Assembly: GCA_964536805.1 (NCBI GenBank) | Contig: CAZHYQ010000011.1 | Coordinates: 22,265 to 86,264, forward strand | Length of the DNA: 64,000 bases | Reading direction: 5' to 3' | DNA from: Longilinea sp964536805 | Lineage (GTDB): Bacteria; Chloroflexota; Anaerolineae; Anaerolineales; Anaerolineaceae | In this document: in pieces, positions 17,092 through 23,939 of the stretch | How the letters are laid out: each line of letters opens with the position of its first letter | Numbering within the stretch: the first letter of the stretch is position 1 | Program-made: the position numbers and the translations under genes | The notes under the pieces: generated by a model | Database searches by the model: none | Told to the model about the DNA's origin: nothing | Seen by the model: the letters and a program-made list of their open reading frames with translations, nothing else

Positions 17092-18300
17092 TCAGTTCAG
17101 CATCATGGTCGCCATGGACGGCAGCATGTGCATCAAGGCAGGCACGCGGAGAGGTTTTTCCTCTTCCTGGCCGCGCTCGGGCAGCATTCCGTGGCGGGAT
17201 GCGCCCAAATCAAGGATCTCCAGGATTAAATCGGTGTAGGAAATGCCCTCAGCGCCGGCAATGACGCACAGGTCGCTAAAATCGGGCGTCAGACCTGGCA
17301 GCGTGTTAATTTCCAGCAGGCGCGGGTTTCCCTCGGAATCTAGGCGAAAATCGACTCGTGACACGTCAAACGCGCCTAGCGCTAAATGAGCACGAATGGC
17401 CAGCGATTGCAGCTTTTCAGCCAGGTGCGGTTCCACCATCGCCGGGCAAAGAAAACCGGGAACGCCGGCTTCGCCAGTGTGAAGGGTTTTGGCTTTGTAG
17501 CCGTAGATGCCAGGCGTGACGGAGGAAGCATTGTCGACTTCCAGAATGGGGAAGCGGTGGAAACCATCCCCGTCATACCATTCCGGGTGGCGGCTGAAGG
17601 ACGCGGCGTCTGCCCGTCCCATCACTGCCACGGTAAATTCGCGGCCAGGCAGGAATTCTTCCACCAATGCCGGCTGTTGGTAGCTATCCACCACCCAGGC
17701 CACGCGGTGGCGAAGTGCACCTTCATCGTAAACGATCGCACCAGAGTCCATGCCCATGCCCGTACCCTCGCGGGCTGGTTTTACGAACATCGGGAAGCGT
17801 AGCCCCGGGTTGAGCGGTTCATCCGCACTGGAGAATTCTTGAAAGGCTGCGGTGGGCAGACCTTGCTCTCGCCAGATCCGTTTGGTCATGGTCTTATCGA
17901 GACCAACCGCATTGGCCAGCACACGCGAGGCTGTATAGGGAATGTGCAGCATTTCAAGCAGCGCGGGCACCTGCGCTTCGCGTCCATCGCCGCAAATACC
18001 TTCGGCAATGTTGAAGCAGATGTCGGGGCTAAAATCGCGTAGTGCGAAGGGTAAATTGGCGTCGGCCGAAAGGAATTTTGTGTAATGGCCGTCTGATTCA
18101 ATGGCGGTTTGAATCGCCTGGATTGTTTCTTTACGGTCAAATTCCGCGCCGGCATCGGCTGGTGCATCCTGGGGCAGCTTGGTTTCCCCCTTCATGTTGG
18201 CAATCACTGCTACCCGCCAGGCGCGAACCGGTCGCGGAGGCATACTGGGGGGTTTGTCTTCTCCAGGAGGCTCTGTTTCAAGAATATCGATTTCTTCCAT
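17092..18300 (-). CDS. D-alanine-D-alanine ligase-like ATP-grasp enzyme
   Basis: A 402-residue cytoplasmic ATP-grasp protein related to Ddl. Seen: FNIAEGICGDGREAQVPALLEML and IPYTAS (substrate side), KPAREGTGMGM (ATP loop), EEFLPGREFTVAV, and DVSRVDFRLD followed by LLEINTLPGLTP (Mg and dipeptide site). It has an acidic/Pro-rich N-terminal extension of about 28 residues and a C-terminal tail of about 40, longer than usual Ddl (~310-370). It may make D-Ala-D-Ala or another dipeptide; no mur gene is adjacent. AAAGG precedes the ATG. Expression is probably controlled by the palindrome just upstream. Confidence 0.88.
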   Translation of the reverse strand: MEEIDILETEPPGEDKPPSMPPRPVRAWRVAVIANMKGETKLPQDAPADAGAEFDRKETIQAIQTAIESDGHYTKFLSADANLPFALRDFSPDICFNIAEGICGDGREAQVPALLEMLHIPYTASRVLANAVGLDKTMTKRIWREQGLPTAAFQEFSSADEPLNPGLRFPMFVKPAREGTGMGMDSGAIVYDEGALRHRVAWVVDSYQQPALVEEFLPGREFTVAVMGRADAASFSRHPEWYDGDGFHRFPILEVDNASSVTPGIYGYKAKTLHTGEAGVPGFLCPAMVEPHLAEKLQSLAIRAHLALGAFDVSRVDFRLDSEGNPRLLEINTLPGLTPDFSDLCVIAGAEGISYTDLILEILDLGASRHGMLPERGQEEEKPLRVPALMHMLPSMATMMLN

Positions 18301-18327
18301 TTTTCAACCTTTTTAATCGGTGTCTGG

Positions 18328-18382
18328 TTGTCCAATTTTGGACAACAGCATCGTAGTATAGTCCGTTTTTTTTAGAATGCAA
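18328..18382 (-). promoter_or_regulatory. promoter with 18-bp palindromic operator of the ligase gene
   Basis: Minus-strand -35 TTGCAT (18377-18382), 16-base spacer, -10 TATACT (18355-18360). Just downstream of the expected +1 lies TTGTCCAA-TT-TTGGACAA (18328-18345), two perfect eight-base arms. This is a typical repressor position (TetR, GntR or MarR-like by geometry; identity unknown). Confidence 0.65.
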
Positions 18383-18503
18383 GAGGTGATTTTTGTTTTT
18401 GTCAATATTGTTAATCATTAAAGTTCGCAACCTTGTGCGGAGAAGCAGGTTTATTGATGGAGGATGGGAAAGTTTATACCAGGCAAAACAAGAGGAGGTC
18501 ATT

Positions 18504-18536
18504 ATGGTCTTGCCAGTCACGGAAAAATGGCTATGA
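18504..18536 (+). CDS. 10-codon leader ORF with strong ribosome site
   Basis: AGGAGG lies five to six bases before ATG; the frame reads MVLPVTEKWL and stops in TGA. Its stop overlaps the ATG of a second micro-ORF as ATGA. The ribosome site is stronger than that of the following gene. Confidence 0.45.
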   Translation: MVLPVTEKWL

Positions 18537-18571
18537 TTAAGATAATCATTAGAGAAGGATGGTCTATATGA
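18533..18571 (+). CDS. 12-codon micro-ORF linking leader to small membrane protein
   Basis: Starts inside the stop of the first micro-ORF (ATGA) and reads MIKIIIREGWSI. Its own TGA overlaps the ATG of the membrane protein at 18568 (again ATGA). It therefore bridges the two reading frames without a gap. Confidence 0.4.
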   Translation: MIKIIIREGWSI

Positions 18572-18828
18572 GAATGCCTTATCTGCCTCCCATTCCTTTT
18601 ATGCCAGCCACGATGCCAGTTTGGCTGTCCTATATTTTGGTGTTTGCCGCGGTTACCGCCGTGGTTTTGGTGATCATATTAATTCTTTTCAAATTTGCCA
18701 CCAGCGCATCCGGCGCCATTCTGTCGATTGCCCTGATCGTCCTGTTCCTTGCGGCGGTCTATTTGTTGATTGTCAATTCCGGCTCCATTACCAATTTTAT
18801 CCGGCAGATATTTGGACCAATCCTGTAA
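18568..18828 (+). CDS. small two-helix membrane protein, hypothetical
   Basis: An 86-residue protein with a Pro/Met-rich N-terminus (MRMPYLPPIPFMPATMP), two long hydrophobic segments (around residues 20-42 and 48-70) and a short tail (NFIRQIFGPIL). Not recognised. I chose the ATG at 18568: AGAAGG lies nine bases upstream and the ATG overlaps the preceding micro-ORF stop; an ATG at 18559 is directly adjacent to AGAAGG and is too close. It sits between the ligase promoter region and selC. Confidence 0.65.
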   Translation: MRMPYLPPIPFMPATMPVWLSYILVFAAVTAVVLVIILILFKFATSASGAILSIALIVLFLAAVYLLIVNSGSITNFIRQIFGPIL

Positions 18829-18869
18829 GCGGATGATGCCCGTCTAACCATCCTGTAGAATCTTTTTAC

Positions 18870-18898
18870 TTTACAATCCTTATTGGCTGGGTTATCCT
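18870..18898 (+). promoter_or_regulatory. selC promoter
   Basis: TTTACA (18870-18875) and TATCCT (18893-18898) separated by 17 bases. The expected +1 falls within a base or two of the tRNA 5' end at 18906. Confidence 0.55.
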
Positions 18899-18905
18899 TA
18901 CTGGC

Positions 18906-18999
18906 GGGAGTGGATGAGTTCCGGTGGGCTCCCCGGTCTTCAAAACCGGTGACGGGTCGCGTTGCGGGCCGTGGTGGGTTCGACTCCCATCCATTCCTG
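18906..18999 (+). tRNA. selC: tRNA-Sec (anticodon UCA)
   Basis: A 94-base selenocysteine tRNA without encoded CCA. Diagnostic features can be folded by eye: 8-bp acceptor stem (18906-18913 with 18991-18998, including two G-U pairs), a 6-bp D stem GAGTTC/GGGCTC with a four-base CGGT loop, anticodon stem CCGGT/ACCGG with loop CTTCAAA and anticodon TCA at 18940-18942, a long variable arm, T-arm with loop TTCGACT, and discriminator G. It decodes UGA as selenocysteine together with SelA, SelB and SelD, none of which is in the window. Downstream lies the M50 protease gene on the same strand. Confidence 0.96.
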
Positions 19000-19057
19000 C
19001 CTGATGATTAATGGTGTGGCATGCACGTATTCGGCGAAAATGGCAATAGGAGAACTT

Positions 19058-20275
19058 ATGAGTACACCACCTGAGGTGGATAATTCCGTTCTGGATGCGC
19101 TGGTGCGGCGCATTTTTATTATCGATGACATAACCATTGGCCGCGGCGATCAGGATTATGTGGTGCGTTATCACGGCCATTTGCTCAATTCAGATTCGGC
19201 AGCGGCCTATGATCAACTGGCTGAAACGGTAAAAAGCTACAAATTAACCCCGCTTTTTCGTTGGGACGGCGACCGGCAGGCTGTTTACCTGGTTCGCGGC
19301 GTTCCGCGCATTAATACCGGCAGCCCGGTCATCAACCTGATCTTCTTCATCCTCACATTGATCAGCGTCATCTACACGGGTGGTGTGTTGGGGATGACGG
19401 AAGCATTGCCCAAGGAGCCCCTCTTACAGGTCCTGGCAATATTTAAAGCAGGTTGGCCGTTCGCAATCAGCATGATTGCCATCCTGGCGGCACATGAATT
19501 TGGCCATTACTTCGCGGCGCGGCTGCATGGTATTCATGTCAGCCTGCCGTATTTTCTGCCGCTGCACTGGCCGATCAGTCCATTTGGCACCCTGGGCGCT
19601 TTTATCAACATGACACAGCTGCCGCGCAACCGCCGCCAGTTGTTGGATATCGCCATCGCCGGGCCTTTAGCCGGCATCATTGTGGCTATTCCCGTCCTGC
19701 TCATCGGATTATCGCTCTCGCATATCAACGCGCTACCCACACAGCCGTCCGCGAATGCAGCGGTGGGCAATATGATGGAAGGCAATTCCATCCTGTACCT
19801 GTTGATAAAATATTTGCGATTCGGTCAATTGTTGCCAGCACCCGCTACTTATGGCGATGTAACGCCGATGGTTTACTGGCTGCGGTATTTCTTCACCGCC
19901 CGGCCGCTGCCTTACGGGGGTCTGGATGTGACGGTACACCCGGTTGCCTGGGCGGGCTGGGGCGGTTTGTTGGTGACCGCCATGAACCTCATCCCGGCCG
20001 GCCAGCTGGACGGCGGTCACCTGCTTTATGTGCTATTCGGCCAAAAAACGGCCCGGCGCATTCTGCCTTTCATCCTGGTATTCCTGGGCATCCTGGGATT
20101 CTTCTGGAACGGCTGGTGGTTGTGGGCTGTGCTCATTTTCTTCCTGGTGGGCCGTTCTTATGCTGAACCCCTGGACCAGATCACAACCCTGGACAGCCGC
20201 CGCAAATGGCTGGCCGCAATGGGATTGATTGTGTTCATCCTGGTCTTCACGCCCGTTCCGCTGTACCTGATGTAA
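19058..20275 (+). CDS. M50 family site-2-type zinc metalloprotease
   Basis: A 405-residue multi-pass intramembrane protease. Zinc motif AAHEFGHYFAARLHGI (HExxH) and third ligand motif NLIPAGQLDGGH are both intact; the SLPYFLPLHWPISPFGTLGAF and AGPLAG blocks match the EGY1/S2P-like branch. The N-terminal ~100 residues form a soluble domain. It likely cleaves membrane-bound regulators or signal-peptide remnants; the substrate is unknown. The start at 19058 has AGGAG five to six bases upstream; the frame is open further 5' but that part runs through the tRNA gene. Confidence 0.93.
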   Translation: MSTPPEVDNSVLDALVRRIFIIDDITIGRGDQDYVVRYHGHLLNSDSAAAYDQLAETVKSYKLTPLFRWDGDRQAVYLVRGVPRINTGSPVINLIFFILTLISVIYTGGVLGMTEALPKEPLLQVLAIFKAGWPFAISMIAILAAHEFGHYFAARLHGIHVSLPYFLPLHWPISPFGTLGAFINMTQLPRNRRQLLDIAIAGPLAGIIVAIPVLLIGLSLSHINALPTQPSANAAVGNMMEGNSILYLLIKYLRFGQLLPAPATYGDVTPMVYWLRYFFTARPLPYGGLDVTVHPVAWAGWGGLLVTAMNLIPAGQLDGGHLLYVLFGQKTARRILPFILVFLGILGFFWNGWWLWAVLIFFLVGRSYAEPLDQITTLDSRRKWLAAMGLIVFILVFTPVPLYLM

Positions 20276-20312
20276 ACACATATTGGTGTTTGAGCTCCGG
20301 ATCAGATCTGGC

Positions 20313-21419
20313 CTAACAATTCATTGTTGCAATTGGACGGCCGTCCAGGGTCAGGTAGCGCTTAAGCGCGGATACGGCCAGACAAGAATGCGCAGGCAGG
20401 ATGACAAGCAGCCCGCCGACCTGGATCTGGCCCAGCCATGCTTGGGGAATATGAATCAATCCATGCTCCTGTGACAGCGAGCTGACATAGGCACCTCGCA
20501 AAGGTTCGCTCCAACCTGTAGGCGTCGGAAGCGCAACCAGGCCATAGGCACGCTCTCCCTGGTAACTGGTGAAGTCCTTATTCAGGTGGATGGCGCCGCC
20601 GTAAACGATGACTGTCTCCCGCTCAGGATGGATTGCCACAACCGGGCAAGCTATCCCAACGGCAATCTGGTCAGCCAGGCATGTATTCCATAAATATTGT
20701 TCGGCATCATAAAAGATGAAGTTCCCTGGCCGGATTTCATCCACGCCTTTAAGATCCTCCACCAAGGTGCAGGCAGGCGTGTCGCCAACAGAAATTTCCA
20801 ATGCTGTCTGCGAGGCTGGTTGTACAAAGGCGCGAACCAATGCCAGTCTTTGCCGGGTTTCCTCATAAATCCGGTTGACTTCCTCCCGCGACCCGGCACC
20901 GTAAGTGTGCCCGGCATGCGTTAACAGTCCGCGTACGGTAAGCCATGGCGCTGATTTCAGACTGTCAAGGATTGGGAAAATCTTTTCAGGACTATTAAAA
21001 GGAATACCAGTCCGTCCGGAACCGACGTCCATTTTGATCCAGATATCCGCGGAAGCTTTCAACCGTTGTGCCAGAAATGACGCGCTTTGGGCTGATTCGA
21101 CCAGCAAACCCAGATGGATCTGTTGCGCCAGTGCGTTCAATCTGTCGATTTGGCGGAGATTGACCGGAAAGGCGATGGTGATATCATCCCACCCCTGGCT
21201 GGCGAAGTACTCGGCCATGTCGACCGATGAAACCGTGATGGCGGTCACGCCGTAAGGCCGGAACCATGTGCCGATTTCTGCGGATTGGTGGGTCTTAAAA
21301 TGCGGTCTGAAACGCACGCCATTCCGGGCAGCTTTTTCGGCCATGAACGAGATATTTGCACGCGCGCGGGTTTCGTCCAGCAGCAAGACCGGTTGCTCGA
21401 TCGAGTCATACATCGTCAT
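20313..21419 (-). CDS. PLP-dependent D-threonine aldolase/D-serine dehydratase family enzyme
   Basis: A 368-residue fold-type III PLP enzyme (alanine racemase-like N-terminal barrel). Seen: RPHFKTHQ with the PLP Lys (~K42), the barrel strands KMDVGSGRTGIP and GLLTHAGHTYG, SVGDTPA for phosphate binding, and the C-terminal metal motif PAHSC typical of DTA/DSD proteins. Acts on D-beta-hydroxy amino acids in the cytoplasm (family inference). Start: GGAGG five bases before the ATG at 21419; the ATG at 21431 precedes the ribosome site and is rejected. Divergent to polX. Confidence 0.9.
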   Translation of the reverse strand: MTMYDSIEQPVLLLDETRARANISFMAEKAARNGVRFRPHFKTHQSAEIGTWFRPYGVTAITVSSVDMAEYFASQGWDDITIAFPVNLRQIDRLNALAQQIHLGLLVESAQSASFLAQRLKASADIWIKMDVGSGRTGIPFNSPEKIFPILDSLKSAPWLTVRGLLTHAGHTYGAGSREEVNRIYEETRQRLALVRAFVQPASQTALEISVGDTPACTLVEDLKGVDEIRPGNFIFYDAEQYLWNTCLADQIAVGIACPVVAIHPERETVIVYGGAIHLNKDFTSYQGERAYGLVALPTPTGWSEPLRGAYVSSLSQEHGLIHIPQAWLGQIQVGGLLVILPAHSCLAVSALKRYLTLDGRPIATMNC

Positions 21420-21477
21420 GCTTGCCTCCATAGGGATAGCACCATTTTACCTGACATCCTCTATGACGGCTGTTGTG

Positions 21478-21489
21478 TATAATAATCAC
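21478..21489 (+). promoter_or_regulatory. -10 element for a probably leaderless polX mRNA
   Basis: A perfect TATAAT (21478-21483) ends six bases before the polX ATG (21490), so transcription should begin on or next to the A of the start codon. No Shine-Dalgarno sequence is present. No convincing -35 is seen 16-18 bases upstream. Confidence 0.6.
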
Positions 21490-23223
21490 ATGAATAATGA
21501 AGAAATTGCCGCTATTTTTGATCGCATCGCCGATCTATCAGAAATCAAGGGCGAAATCATCTATAAAACGCTGGCCTACCGCCGGGCGGCGGAGAACATC
21601 CGCAACCTGGGCGCCGATGTTGAAGCTGTACATCACGAAGGCAAACTGCTAGAAATTCCGGGGGTTGGCAAAGCCATTGCCGAAAAGATCGATGAATTGC
21701 TGACCACCGGCAAGCTTGAGTTTCTGGAAAAATTGGAGCGGGAAGTACCCCCGACCCTGGTTGATTTGCTGCAAGTGCCGGACGTCGGACCCAAAAAAGC
21801 TGCCATGTTTTGGAAGCAAGGCGGGATCACCTCCCTAGCCGACCTGGAAACGGCCGCCCGGGCTGGCAAATTGCGCGGGTTACCCGGCATGGGCGAGAAA
21901 TCCGAAACGCGCATATTGGCGGGTCTGGAAGCTTTGGGGCGGCGGAGCAAACGCTTGCCGCTGGGGGTGGCCTTGCCCATTGCGCTGCGTTGGGTAGATT
22001 GGCTGCGTAAATTGCCCGGGATCGAGCAGGTGGAAGCCGCCGGCAGTTTGCGCAGGCGAAAAATCACAATCGGAGACCTGGATTTTGTCGCGGCTGCCCG
22101 CGATACGCAGCCCATCATGGAAGCATTTATCCATCACCCCGAAGTACAACGCATTGTCGGCCAGGGGGAAAACAAATCCAGCATCGAAACAACAGGCGGG
22201 ATTAATATGCAGCTCTGGATCCAACCCCCCGAGCGCTTCGGCACCTTGCTGCAGTTCGTCACGGGGTCCAAAGAGCATAATGTAAGGCTGCGCGAATTGG
22301 CTCAAAAAAAGGGTCTTTCACTGTCGGAACAGTCCATTAGCAGCGAGGATGGCAGCGAAAGGTTCTTTGCCGACGAAAATGGCGTATATGCAGCCTTGGG
22401 GCTTCCCTGGATACCGCCTGAAATGCGCGAGGACCGCGGCGAAATCGCGGCTGCCCTGGCTGGCAAGCTGCCGCACCTTTTGAAACGATCGGACCTGGTT
22501 GCCGACCTGCATGTCCATTCAACCTGGAGCGACGGCGCAGCCACCATTGCCGAAATGGCGGCCGCTGCCCGCGATCGGGGTTTGAAGGTATTGGCGATCA
22601 GCGATCATTCCGGCAGCCTGGGGGTGGCAGGGGGCATGTCGGTGGAAAAACTGCACGAGCGCCGGGCGGAGATTGCCAGCGTGCAGGAGAAAATGGGCAA
22701 TTCCTTGCGGCTGCTGCAGGGAGCCGAGGTTGAAATTCACGCCGACGGCAGCCTGGATTATTCCGACGATGTGCTGGCTGAATTGGATGTGGTCGTGGCA
22801 TCGCTGCATTCAAGCCTACGCCAACCACGCGAACAAATCACCGAACGTCTGTTACGGGCCATGCGAAATCCGCATGTGGATATCATCGGGCATCCTTCCG
22901 GTCGGCTGCTGCCAAACCGTGAAGGGGCTGATCTGGATTGGGACCAGGTATTGGGTACAGCAAAGGAAACGGGTGTTGCATTGGAAATCAATGCCCATCC
23001 CTCCCGCCTCGATCTGGATGAGGTGTATTCGAGGCGGGCGGCTGAAATGGGCATTCTGCTCAGCCTAAATACGGATGCGCACGCCCCCGACCAGTTGGAC
23101 CTGATTGAATATGGCATCAGTGCAACCCGGCGCGCCTGGTTGGAACCGGATCAGATTATCAATGCCTGGCCGGTGGAACAATTATTGGCGTGGTTGGAAA
23201 AACGGGGAAATCATCGCGATTAA
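21490..23223 (+). CDS. polX: PolX-type DNA polymerase/PHP nuclease with altered polymerase site
   Basis: A 577-residue family X protein. Order: helix-hairpin-helix N-terminus (IPGVGKAIAEKIDEL, VPDVGPKKA), palm with AGSLRRRKITIGDLDFV (first two catalytic Asp), fingers/thumb FVTGSKEHN, then a PHP domain (DLHVHSTWSDG, ISDHSG, GAEVEIHADGSLDY, GHPSGR, NTDAHAP). Where bacterial PolX has the third catalytic Asp (GxQVDLR), this protein reads GGINMQLW, with Gln instead. Gap filling may therefore be weak or absent while the PHP 3'-exonuclease/phosphatase site looks complete. Role: base-excision-type repair (family knowledge). Likely leaderless. Its stop shares TTAA with the convergent gene. Confidence 0.93.
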   Translation: MNNEEIAAIFDRIADLSEIKGEIIYKTLAYRRAAENIRNLGADVEAVHHEGKLLEIPGVGKAIAEKIDELLTTGKLEFLEKLEREVPPTLVDLLQVPDVGPKKAAMFWKQGGITSLADLETAARAGKLRGLPGMGEKSETRILAGLEALGRRSKRLPLGVALPIALRWVDWLRKLPGIEQVEAAGSLRRRKITIGDLDFVAAARDTQPIMEAFIHHPEVQRIVGQGENKSSIETTGGINMQLWIQPPERFGTLLQFVTGSKEHNVRLRELAQKKGLSLSEQSISSEDGSERFFADENGVYAALGLPWIPPEMREDRGEIAAALAGKLPHLLKRSDLVADLHVHSTWSDGAATIAEMAAAARDRGLKVLAISDHSGSLGVAGGMSVEKLHERRAEIASVQEKMGNSLRLLQGAEVEIHADGSLDYSDDVLAELDVVVASLHSSLRQPREQITERLLRAMRNPHVDIIGHPSGRLLPNREGADLDWDQVLGTAKETGVALEINAHPSRLDLDEVYSRRAAEMGILLSLNTDAHAPDQLDLIEYGISATRRAWLEPDQIINAWPVEQLLAWLEKRGNHRD

Positions 23224-23939
23224 CCAGGCAGAACTTCGCCCTGGCAGTATTTCTTTTGTTGGTTTTTACGCGCCAAAGTGACGCAACTGCGGCCGCGCAC
23301 CTGGAAGCCCGTTTTTGAACAGATCAGCGCGGTATCGCCTTCAATTCCGACCAGCAGGTATTTTTGGACCAGCAGTGGGATGGCATTCTTTAAGAAACCA
23401 GGCAATTCGTCAAAGTGCGGCATGACGATGCTGTTGGGCAAATAGGCAAAGGATGGTTGCAGGTTGAACGGATTCTGACCGCGTGGTACGCGTTCTCCGA
23501 ATATCATGGCGCCAGCGCTGCAGCCCGCTACCACGCCCCCGCCGGCAAGGACCGACTCGATTGCCTGCCAGACGGGCGTATTCACCAGCGTTTCCCACAA
23601 ATAGGCGGGTTTTCCGCCCGAAAGATACACAAAATTGGCAGCGCGTATTTGATCTGCGTAAGCTGCGACATTGGCAGAATCGCGGTCGATGACCGGTAGG
23701 GCTTGTACTGTGGCTGCACCCAGGTTCTGGAAGTGCTCAATGCCCAGCTGATTCCAATAACCGATGCGTTCATCGCCTTCGGTGCCGGCTGCCGTGGGCA
23801 GGCAGACCACATTGGCAGGCTGCTTCAGCCAATCCATCAGCCAGCGGTCGACCGGCTGCATACCGGGAAGGTATTCGCCGCTGCCCACCAGCGCCAGCAA
23901 GCCATCGCCGGGAAGATTAGCCTGCAATTCCAGGTTCAT
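23220..23939 (-). CDS. peptidase S51 (cyanophycinase/dipeptidase E-like) protein
   Basis: A 239-residue alpha/beta protein with LALVGSGEYLPG at the N-terminus, YLSGGKPAYLW, the nucleophile elbow AGCSAGAMIFG (Ser) and MPHFDELPG (candidate catalytic His region). Family members are Ser exo-/dipeptidases including cyanophycinase; the substrate is not evident and no cyanophycin synthetase is near. Its ATG overlaps the stop of the 777-residue membrane protein (ATGA), so the two are translated from one mRNA. Stop codon shared with polX through TTAA. Confidence 0.87.
   Translation of the reverse strand: MNLELQANLPGDGLLALVGSGEYLPGMQPVDRWLMDWLKQPANVVCLPTAAGTEGDERIGYWNQLGIEHFQNLGAATVQALPVIDRDSANVAAYADQIRAANFVYLSGGKPAYLWETLVNTPVWQAIESVLAGGGVVAGCSAGAMIFGERVPRGQNPFNLQPSFAYLPNSIVMPHFDELPGFLKNAIPLLVQKYLLVGIEGDTALICSKTGFQVRGRSCVTLARKNQQKKYCQGEVLPG

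Noticed and set aside
20274..20291. Possible terminator AAACAC/GTGTTT between the M50 and PLP-enzyme genes
   Set aside because: Six weak pairs and no T-run on either strand.
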